Assembly (NCBI RefSeq): GCF_000003815.2
Contig: NC_049994.1
Coordinates: 12,542,994-12,606,993, forward strand
Direction of reading: 5' to 3'
Length of the DNA: 64,000 nucleotides
Source of the DNA: Branchiostoma floridae
Taxonomy: Eukaryota > Chordata > Leptocardii > Amphioxiformes > Branchiostomatidae
The translations under genes were made by a program, and so were the position numbers. Positions 24,901-36,900 of this stretch are shown in pieces. Positions within the stretch are counted from its first letter, which is position 1. Each line of letters opens with the position of its first letter. The notes beneath the pieces are model-generated. The model worked only from the letters and a program-made list of their open reading frames with translations. It did no database searches and was not told the DNA's origin.

Positions 24901-27900
24901 TTTCAGCTCTCATTTTCTTAGATGATTTTAACTTTCACATTGTAATACTAAATGCGCAACCCCTTATACAACAGGTCCAATCACATTTATCCGCCAGGTT
25001 GAATAATTCCGCCACTTAGAAAAACAGTGTGCGTGAGTGATCTCTAGTGCAGTCTCCGCAGGTATGTACAGTTTAGATATACAGGAGTGCATGTAACTGG
25101 GGGACACTGTTCTGGAGATCTCTTAAGATGCAATTTTTGCGGGTGGCAGGTATATAATTTTTTTGGGTGGCAGATATATATTCAACCTAGATCTTACATT
25201 TCTTTCTAAATTTGATATAGAAAAATAAATGAAGTACACATATTTGTACTTGTTTGTTTGTTTACTTTGCACATTAAAAACATTATAACAATGAAATAAA
25301 GAAAACTAATTAAAAGTGCACATTTACCACAGATGTCAGAGCCATCTGGAAGCTGTAGTGTCTTGCGAGGCCGAAGTCCGCCAGCTTGACCTGCCCGGTA
25401 CTGGTGACCAGGATGTTCTGTGGTTTGAGGTCGCGGTGCACCACTCTGTGCATGTGCAGAAACTCCACCCCACTTAGCAGCTGATGCATTATGTCCTGGT
25501 GGGGAAAAAGAAGCAGAATTTAACATTTGAATTTAACATTTGAAAGCCAGGGTAAAATGCATCAATGAAGGTTAGAAATCCACTTAGCTGCTGATGCATT
25601 ATGTCCTAGTGGAGGGAAAAAAATCAGAAATTAAAGGCTAAACATTTGAAAGCCAAGGTGAAATGCGTCAATGAAGGTAAGACATCCAGGTAATACAGTA
25701 AGAAACGCCAAAAAGTAGTTACTTAAGTAACTGGATATGATTGTGAAGAGGGTCAGACGTTTCAAACACCATCCGATTCCAGTGTCACTGATGAAAGACA
25801 TTGGATGGTGTCTGAAACATCCAGGTAATAAGATACTGTACTAAAAAAAAAAAAACAGTTACTCAAGCAAGTGGATAAAATCATGATTGTGGAAAGGGTC
25901 AGATGTTTCAGACACCATCCGATTCCAGTGTCACTGATAGAAGACATTGGAGGGTGTCTGAAACATCTGACTGTTTCCACAATCATATCCAGTTGCTTGA
26001 ATAACTGCTTTTTAGGAAGGTGAAATGGTTTCTTCCCCATGTTTTAGAGTGATGAGCTGAGTATGTCAGCATTAGCCATGGGTACCATTGTAGCTAGCAC
26101 AATGCTACGGTCACAATACTTCTTAGAGCCAATAGCTGGAACTTTTCCTATTTTGTGCTACCAGTAAATTTCCCCACGCCCTCTAGCAACATCATGCCAA
26201 ACTGCAGCCTTCTTGGCAATCCAACAGCCTGGAAGCCAGACTGTAGTCAAGTGTGTTGGGTTCTTTTACATGTAGAGGTTTCACACTAGTGAATATACCT
26301 ACGTGAAGCTAACCCTTATGCATGCGCCTTAAGTCACCATCCGAAGGGTGGGCCCCAGTTGCCTAGTTATACTAGAGGCCTTCTCAAGATTGTCTTGAAT
26401 ATCTGAAGTGTACATACCTCAGGATTACTGATGCTGCATTGGCACATCCCTTACTTGTGTTTCTCCTCATGTGGCGGTATTATGGCACCTGGTGGAATTA
26501 TGTGAGTTGATGTTACACTATAAACACCAGAAACGTACCTTTATTCTGTCGGGCCCGAGCCCAGGTGCAGGGCACTTCTCCAGGTATGTGTGCAGGTCCT
26601 GGTCCACATGCTCAAACACCAGGGTCAGCTTGGTCTCCTTCTCTGCTACTGTCCCATGGCAGATGTCAAGGAGTCTGGAGATGGAAGGAAAGACATTTCT
26701 TATTGAAATGTTCACATCAGGTTGAAAGCATAGCAGTCTGAAGAGGAATTCATCCATAAACTTTACTTGCTATGGCCCTAATTTCAAACCTAGGCAGTGG
26801 GGATCAGGGTAAAACTTGCATGTGCTGTGGGGGAATCGTGGGTAGCCCCAATAATAGCCCAAACTCCTGCTCCCCCAACAAGAAACAGACACCGACTTGG
26901 ATGGTAGGTGATACGAAAACATACGGGATTGAGATTCCAATGCTTTCTGCAAGGAGGCGCAGCTGCATGAGATAACTTGCTCTGCCGTATGCAATGCTCG
27001 AAACCCCCAAAACCGCGGCCTCCGCCAACCCGTTCACACAATGGTACATAAAAGCTATGAGGCTGCACTAAAACAGTAATCTACCACCCAAAAATTGTCA
27101 ACGTAACATGTCCAGCACACGAGATACGGAGACCAGCAGCTATGCTGCAGTGCCAAGGAAAGCTGTCAGGTGGCACCTTAATCTTATCATGTTAGGTGAA
27201 ACCACGCACCGAATATGAGAATCCATCTATGGCTTCTTGAATTACACTGTTAATCCATAAATTACACACTGTTATACTGTTACAGATGCTTCCAAAAGCA
27301 TAACCTTCTTAGCCAGAATTCCTGTCATAACCCCAGGTCTATTTCGACACATTGTGAGCATCCTTCTAAAGACTCCCACCAGGGTACCACACTACAAACA
27401 TGATAACATGGCCTCCCCTGGGTTCCGCCACAAAATACTGGGCATTCTTCTCAGATCAGCTCCCAAATCTGGACCAGCTGCAAGTGAGGGGGGTAAAATG
27501 CTGAGACACCTTACATCATACATGATGTGCAATTAAAACTGCCAAGAAGACCACTCAGGAGATCAATACAATTTGGTCAACAGGATAGTGTTCACCATTG
27601 TCAGGATTAGCAAAAAATCAGCTCACATTGGGCAGGTGGTCTTTTATCATCTTTAAATGTTTTTTTCTTCAGCAAAGTGATTTACTGGAAGTTGTGAAAT
27701 ATCAAGTAGTCATATGTATTTTCAATTCTCACAGCGAGGCGAGGTCTATAAATGTTTTTCAAAAGGTCTTGCTTCAAGCATAGTTTCACTTTTTCTCCTT
27801 CTCACTTTTATTCCCAATCAGGTGTGCAACTTAATTCTTTGTGATCTTTCCAACTTTCACTGCAGACTGTCTGGACTGTAACTTTTAGCAAACTTTAATG

Positions 27901-30900
27901 GTCAGCCAGGCTGATATTAGTTATGAGAAGAGTCAGTAGGGAGAGGGTAACCCCCCCCTAGAAGCATCATGACCTATAAATCTTGGGTGAGCACCCTGGG
28001 AACTTTGCCACCTTACTGACAGGTAATCAGATATACCAGATAAAATTCCTTGAGGTATCTTCTTATCTACCCAGTCCATCTAAGAAAACAAACTCATACA
28101 TTTCAAGTATCTTTCAATATGCCACCATTTGAAGAGGACCTGCATGGGGGTTCCCAACAACACCTTTATGATGAATTTGATGCTTTCCTTATACATCACA
28201 GGGAGTTAAAATAACTTGACAACACCTTACAGAAAAGGGCATGCAGATAGTCCTGAGGGTCTGCATGCCTTTTTCCGTTAAGCGTTGACAAACAGTCAAC
28301 CATCTTGCAACCTTGGCTGAGGACAGAAAAGGGTGGAAAACTTATGTTGATGGATGTGCTGCCCCTACGGCCGGTGAGGCTATGGGACCGGTGAGGTGAG
28401 GTGAGAGGTTACGAGCCATTTTAATTCACCGTTAATCGTTACCGACCCGCTCTAATTCAACGTTAATCGTTATCGGTATATTCTTCGTGAAGCGTTATTG
28501 GTCGTTTCAATTCAACGTTAACCGTTATTTGTTATTCCGAATTCACCGTTAAGCGTTACCAAGACATTCTTCGTAACCCGTTATACACACGAAGTCAAAT
28601 GCCAGATAGAACCCCGGAAAATGCAGGAAATGGCGTTTCAAAGGGTCCAGATTTCAAAATTTTCTCCGAGCCTCCCGGCCTTCAGCTCTGGACAGGGTAA
28701 AATATGTTGCGGAAGCGTCGCCCTCAAAAACTTTATCACTCATACAGATTTCAGTGTAAACTTAGCTTAGTTTCGGGCAAAAAGTACTCCTAGAATGCAG
28801 AAAATGAGGTTTCTCCGGACCTTCCTTGCGACGGCTGGCGCCTTTGGCGCTCACGATGACATGGTGAAAATATGTTAGGGGCGTGGGTAGGCACAAAAAA
28901 ACTTTTCTCTCTAATAAAAAGTCATTTCATTTAGCTTCGTCTTACAGCAAAATGTGTCCTTCAAAATGCAGCAAATGGTGTTTCAGACGGTCCAGATTTT
29001 AATTTTCCCGGACTTATATTGCAACGTCTCGTGCCTTCTGAGCTCGAAATGGTAAAATATGTCGGGGGCTCTGGGGGTGGAGGCCAAAGCTATAATCATT
29101 GTGTAATTTGATGAAAATGTCAAAATCAACCTAGCTTAGTCAGTCGGCAAAATTTGCCGAAAATGCAGGAAACAGCATTTAAGAGGGTCTTGATTTTAAG
29201 ATTTTCCCGGGGGAGCATACCCCTGGACCCCCCTGGGATGCTTCGCGCCTTCGGCGCTCCATGTGCTGAAACAATCGTTCAATCCCTCCATAAGACATTT
29301 GCTGCCGCCGTCTCTGTGGCGAGCCGGGAACTCTGCCTCCGTCAACTTACAGATGCCATGGACATCGTCCCTGTCATTCCTCCGGATTCTGGGCACCTTT
29401 TGCTTTGTCATTAGTCGGATATCTTCCCCCATTGATATAACTACTCTAGCGTTGTATGAATAGGAATGCACGTCAATGTTACTTTCAACGGTGTTATGTT
29501 TTGTAACTCCTTCTGAATTTACCGTTAAGCGTTACCGGGCCTCCTGAATTTACCGTTAACCGTTACCGGGCCTCCTGAATTCACCGTTAAGCGTTACCAA
29601 GACCCCCCCATGCAGACCCTCAGTCCTGCATTCTAAACTTCTTGATTTTCTTCACCTGTACAAGTGACTAGCTCTACATTTGTTATTTTGTACATAAAGA
29701 CCACCTGACCAATGTGACCACTTTTTGGTGGTCCCTTTAAAGTTCGACAACTCTTCCCATTGACACATACATTTCTGTAGTGACCACTTTGATTCTCCAC
29801 ACAAACCAGATTTAATCAGTTCACTGAGTTTTCTTCTTTGGTAGTTTTGACCACAATCGTGAAGACTTTCCGATGAATCATAATTACGGACCAGAAGTAT
29901 TGAAGTTGGCGTGGGAATAGGATAGCCACTTTGGTCAGGCCTGCTCCAGGCTAGACTTACATGTAGTTCTGAAGTATGTTGATGAATAGCTGGGATCACT
30001 TCTCATTTAAGCTGGGTATGTGCGGTATGTCCAGTATGCATGTAAACCATGCAGGGGTTAGGTCACCAGGGGACTCCTGGACAAGCCTATTGTTACCTTC
30101 CTACCTGAGGTTTTATGTGTCCTAGAAACGAACCATAGCCACGAATTCTACAGAAAGGAAGGCGACCACTTATGAGAAAAGGAAAGGCAAAGAGTTTTGG
30201 TCACAAAAACTTCTGGATGTTACACTGTGGGAGTTATCATATATAATCACAAGGGGACTCCTGGACTAGCCTATTGTTACCTTCCTACCTGAGGTTTTAT
30301 GTGTCCTAGAAACAGACCCTCACTACAAACTCTTACCAATCTTACAGAAAGGACTGTTTTGGTCACAAAAACTTGTATTGTTACACAGTGGGAGTTATCA
30401 TAATCACCAGGGGGACTCCTTGACACTTTGTGAGTGCCCAATAACCTTCATCTTCCTATTGTAACTTCAGATAACATAAATAAGAAATGACCAGGTACAA
30501 AGTATTAGTCATGAGACTGTGCAACGTTAAGCCGTTGGCTTATAATGAGCTAAGTTCTAAGTTCAAAGGGTCATTCTTCACAATAACAGAGCTTAAAATA
30601 CATTTTGACAGCCAAAGTACCTGGCAGTGACCCTGAAAGGTCAACTGAAGAATAGAACAAAGGAAAGACTAACAAGTTGAATCCTTTTGGACTACACCAT
30701 TTAAAAAGAGGGGTGAAGACACGATTTCTCAAAATAAATAAATAAAATAGAAGAACACAAATGAAAGCTAATGTTTACATATGGTTAACAATATCAAACA
30801 AATTTTTCAATGACCGATCTTGAATTTAACCCACCCCGAAGGCTATGATGAGCCAATTTGTTTTGGCCAAAATAAAATGGTTACAAAAAGATCTATATTT

Positions 30901-33900
30901 CTTTTTGATTAAAATTAATGCAAATAATTGCCTTTAAAAAATTCATTTCTTTCATACATGGATTAATTTGGTAATTTAAGATTATGAAAATATAGATTTG
31001 TACAAAAATACCCCCAAATGATGACAGAAACATTATTCAAAGTCACAGCCACAGGTCATCTATATCTTTATTTGTTCTTAATAAAAAGTTGAACATGACC
31101 CATTATGATCTGTCTTAATGAAAATTCCAAAAATATTTCTTCAACTAAAAGCAAAACAGGTAGTTGAGGGATTGTACACAAGGTGTAAATCATTTTAGGC
31201 TTTTCACTGAGGCAGACAGGGAGAGATGTTCAGTCATTGTCTATTGCTACATACCACAAACACCTGTCAACCTGCACACACACAAAGAAACAAGTAAAAC
31301 GTCATCAATTCTTCAACAATCCGATGTGAATTATGCCCTGGGCTTCTTTCTCCGCTCTGCTTTTTCTGTGAACGGACTCTTATCATCTTCTTCCCGTGTG
31401 AAAATATTGTGCTAACACCCTGACCTTTCGGCCAATTGACATAGAGGGAAACTCAACACTTATACCTGTATGGTTCCTGAAGGACTACAATATAAAACGG
31501 AATCCTAGAAATGTTACAAATACCCCCATTAGTAGTCGTTCTTTTAGTGTCCAGGCAACCAGCAAAGCACAGACTTAGAGAATGGCAAAAACTTATGAGT
31601 GTTGCAAAGTGGGTGCAGACATGTATTTAACAGATGGTAAACTACAAAGAGTTCTCATGATTGGAATATAACTTTCTACACAAGTCATGTGGAATATAAC
31701 TTGGCTGCCAGGTCATGATGCTTTTATTAACATTCCAATTCTATGAACATTTTTTTCTGGAAAATACATTAGATCTTTAAATGCCAGAGGGATTGTGTGT
31801 AGGAACATCTACCCACCACATAAAAAAAACCTAGTGCCGAATCCTTCAGTGTGAGTGGTCTTTAAAGTAGTGTGAATTCCTAACTTGGGCTTCCTGTAAT
31901 TTCAGCCCTTAATGCTCTGATTGACCATTGAAAAACATTTCAGGCCCTGCTGAAAGTGTATTATGGCTTTGATCACACAAGGATGTCTACATTATCAAAC
32001 CTGTACAAGTGACACCTTTACACAAGGACCACCTGACCAAAGTGACCACATATTCACTGCCAACTGTCTTGTGATATTCAACTAAAGCTATACATTTTTT
32101 GAAGGGGTCATGTAAAGAGCTATCAGTATCACGAGACCACTTTTGAAGACCTTTTCATGGCAGAGAGTGTCTTTGACAGATGTCAGTGGCACATACGGTC
32201 ACTACCTTGAGATGAAAACCAAATCAGGATCTTCCAAGTGCCAATTCAGCGTATGAGAAGTCCTCTTGTTGGAGAGTCCATGGCCCGGGGTAACAGGAAA
32301 TCGCAAAACGGAAACTAGTATAGACAAACGTGGGTGATAGAATACTTCACCACTGTCCTGGGACCAAACATTGCAGGCAAGGTCAACATCTGCCCAATAC
32401 TTCCAACGGAAGTCTGAAGTGAAACTGTGCTTTGGCACATGTACTGACAATGATGCAATATTTGTATTAGAAAATAGAAAGCACATGAAAAGAACGTGTA
32501 AAAGATTTGCTGCTGTGCCATTAACCTTGAAACCTTCAAAGTGGTTTTATTTTCACAGTTTTTGTGGTGACCCTTCCAACATTAATTCATAATACCGCAA
32601 ATACCAGTATGTCTTCCTTGTTAGATAAATGCATTGTGCTACTGCATTGCTTCAAGCACAAATTGAAACACTGCAAAAAAGTTCCTTTTCAACTTCTCAA
32701 AGATTTATTGTCATAGATCTCACAACTGCATTGGACAGTGTCTGTTACCCAACTTCATCAGCAATAAAAGTCATCTACAAGGTTTGATGCTGTGTTTTAT
32801 GACAAGACTGTCACTACCGTTACATACATTGGCTTTGACTTTGCTGAAGCTGACAAAAAAGACACTAAGTCACACCATAGAAGAGGTTGGAAGAGACAGC
32901 CTAAATTTTTCATTTGCTAAGGGTCAAATAGCTCCAAGGTCTTTTACTCGCCGATGACATGGAGCCTGTGGTAGGTCTGTCTGCTTTATGTCTCGTTCTT
33001 GACACAAAATACAGAGGAAAAAAGAAGAAAAAATAGATACATCTCCCGTTTCTGACATTATCAGAATAAATGTTGGTGCAAAAATTTGACAAGTATCGAA
33101 GAGCACTAATATTGCATAGAGATCACGCTATGACGTCATAGGGCGCGAAATTTAAATATCTTGGTGAGAAGCACGTGCTCGGACAGAGTTTACATTCCTC
33201 TTGTCGCCCACCCAAGTTCTCAATATTACTGAAGTCCAAGATCACAGCTCCACACTCTATTTCCCATGCCCCACCATGACCCTTCTGTGCCAAGAATTCC
33301 GTCTCCGGCATTCCTTCAAACTATTCCCATCCTTGTCTCAATCCCGTACAGCGTCTTATATTTGTCGCTCTCCTTCGACTGAAGGCCAACAGTAAGTGCA
33401 CGTTTCGGAATTTCGGAAGAAAGGACCTTCTATTTGCCGTCAAACACTTCCACACAGCCCTGGAATAACAAATCTCGGCTCCAACAGAAAGCAGGAAGAC
33501 TTTGGAAGGGAAACAAGAACAGGTGAAGAAATAGAGCTCGCAGATTAGCATAGCAGGTATGCAATCAAGAGGTCATTATGGTTGAGCGACAATAAAGAAG
33601 TCATTATCCTTACATGAAACACCTGTCCTGCAGATGGCTTGACACAGAACAAAGAGAGGGGGACAACACAGAATGTCAAAGGCCACTTTTGGGGTGTTTT
33701 TCTAAACATTGACTTTCTTTCTACTCTATTCTAGATTGCTTTGCCTTTAACCTTTGTAAACAAAAGTATCTCCTTGGTATCTGGAAAAATATTTGGATAT
33801 ATTTTTTGCAGTCTGTTTTGACTGGACATTTGAAACAATTAAGAAAATCAATATCAAAGCATGACCTACATATGGCTCTATTTCATTTGCAAACATTAAT

Positions 33901-36900
33901 CTATACAAACAACTTTTTTTTATAAGTCAAAACCATGATAATTGAGAATTTACAATCAGGCAATGTTTGTAATTCTTACTATTCTACTTCTACAAGTATG
34001 AATATCCTTCCTTTGATGCTTACAGGTAAACTTATTAAAAGACGGCAGCAACAAAACATGCAAATTTATCATCAGCCAGACATGTCCAAAGTCTGGGGGT
34101 GCAGGTGTAATCATTAACCACTCAAGTACTTGAACAAACACAACTTTTTAAATGTCTTTCAATACACAACAATACATGTTAGAGCACTATCTTCAAAAGA
34201 GAAATTTTAGGAATGTGTTTTCATAAAAGAGTTCTATCACTACAAATTCTCGTAGCTGTGACTGATGGCATTACCCGTTCCTCTAGTGGTATCACCCAAA
34301 GATCACCTTTTCAGTCTGCATGGAAACAATCACGCCAGGCTGCTAAAAATAGCGCAGGCGGGCAGGGGATTCCGAGATTGGGTGGCACCCCAGCAACCAC
34401 TGGTATGCAGAATCCGGTTGCACTCATGACATTTTAACCCCCTTAATTATGGACAAACATCTCAACAGCCATTATCTGGGCCCTTTGAGGGAAACTGGAG
34501 CAGAACACTTGCCAAGTAGGGGGGAAATTCCTGGAGGGACAATATCAAAATACTTCTAAAAATTCTAAAAAATCCAAACTACATGTTTCATCTTTATGTA
34601 ACCTTAAATTTTATTTCTTACAAAAGTATCTATAATTTTCCGGAGACTTGTTAAACAAAGCCAATAAATTAATGTGTTAAGTTCGTCAATCACCCCCATG
34701 TTTTCATAGTCGTCTTTTCTGCTGCTTTGTCTGGTAGGTTAGACCATACAACCTGAGGAATGCTTTAATCTTGCCACCTTGCCCAGACCAGAGGTAATCT
34801 TCTAACGCTTAAAGACTACACACCCAAACATCCTCCAATTAGCAACTTCATTGGCCCTTTCTTTAAACTGATTATAATTAATCATAATAAGGGAGATGGC
34901 GCCGCCTTTCAAGTTGCGGTCCTCCTCATACAATTAAGTTTGTTAGGCTTTGCTGTGACGACAGTTTCCAACGATTTCTGACCTTTAAGTTTGTTTGTTC
35001 TTCAAACTTTTATATGTTTACGTGCTCAGGGGTTAGCCAAACAACTCACAAAAACATTGGGCTGGATTAAAAACATTCTGTGGTAACAGTCATTTCCATA
35101 AAAACAGTAGGATAGAGTACAATCGCAGGCTTGGGTATGATTATAGCATAACTAAAACATAAAAGATGTATTATAATTAAATCATATTAATTTGCAATAA
35201 ACATATCATTATATGTATTAAAACACAGTGTAACTGAGGTGAACCATGATGATTTTCTAAACTTGTAGCTGGTAGTAGCAGAAGTGCAATAGAAGCTTAT
35301 TTTAGCCAAGCACAGTGGGTCACTCTTCAACAAGTGTGTTGGGTTCTTTTACATGCAGAGGTTTATGGCCAGAGGAGTGCGTAAAGCTCCCCCTACATGG
35401 GGGCATCGGCTTTACATCCCCAACTGAAAGGACAAATGCCGCCCCAACCAACGTGTTGTGAAGAATTGTTGTAAGAATTCTCCTTGGAAATGGAATCATT
35501 TGGAAATGACTAATGAGGTCATGGAACACCAAAATTCAAACGTCTTTTATGTTCCTCCCCTATATTTTCCCTTTCCTGAAACAGCCTTTCCCCACAATGC
35601 GTAAATCCTGTACTGCCAGGTACTATATTGACACATGCATATGTGCGAGGCCTTTCAGCCTTTCTTCAACCAGGCCTGACAGGCCACTCCAACTGGGCAA
35701 AGGTCGCGGCTCGGGGTCAACACTCAGACAGGACCGCCCATGCTAAGAAAACTTCCTGACCCTAACACTCTGGAGAGTGCAAGTCCTTACCTATTTATAC
35801 AGTGATATGTACCCAACCCTGTTGACAGGACCCTACCACGTGGCATTCCCGGGGGTGGACAGGACGGGTAAGCTGAATGCTGCAGAGAATTCAGACAACT
35901 TCAAAGGCTGGCGCAATCTTTTTTTTCCAGTCAGCTGTTCCTAGCGAGAGGGTTCCGCACGGTTGTCGTGGTAACCGATGGTTGTCAAGAGGCCTTCCCA
36001 CGATGTTAGAGTTTCCTGAGTTTAGCAGGGACAGCCCTGCAGGGCTTCAGAGAGTGTTACCTACTTCGAAGTGCAGTGTTTGATTTGCAGAGCTTACAGG
36101 GATTTCCTTCGCATTCCAAAACACTCTTTGATCCTGCGACAAAGGCCCTGAGCTACATAAGGACCATATCTTGCTCTACATAACCTAAATTGATACTAAT
36201 TATGTCGTGCCTGTCGCGTCTTTGCCAAAAATTTTAAGAATCCTTGGAGTTACGACCAATCGAACTGCTACATGTATTTGAATTATTTCAATGTCTTTTA
36301 CTTTTAATACAAAATCGTGAAGAGACTTTTCGTCCTTAGATTTTTGAAAAATGATTTTTACAAAAATTCTTTGGCAAATGAATCAACCAATGTACAGGTA
36401 TGTCATGATATACGTATTTGCTATCTGACAACCCTAATAATATACATAATTATCTTTCGGACCAGTTCCTACTTGGAACATTAGACAGGACAAGACGGGG
36501 TACTGTTTCTCCAGTCTGTTTTTGTCACGCACGGATCACGCACTGTTAAAGTATTGTACAAGGTTAAAGTCCGACAAGTCAGTTGCAAACACGGTAACAT
36601 TACAACGAAGGTCTCAAGAACAACCAAGGTAATTTGAGGCAAAAATTTAAACAAACTGACTGAGTTTGAAAGTTGTGCAGAGACTTGATACTGTTTCCAG
36701 ATAGTTGCGTTGTTACGCTTTGGTGTGTCCCCTGCCATATTTACATGTACCTCCCAGATAACAGGACCCCGATAAATCAAACAACAATTAGACCAAGATT
36801 AAGCTTTCAGATGTAAACGTCCAAATCCTTTACACGTTTCCGTCCCCTCGACCCACAATGCACATGAATGGCGAAACATTCTCCGCTGTAGCCCTCATTG

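Noticed and set aside
28427..28590. CRISPR-like array of CCGTTAAGCGTTACC repeats
   Set aside because: Repeats are short and imperfect, spacers are irregular, and the context is an animal genome; subterminal transposon motifs explain it better.
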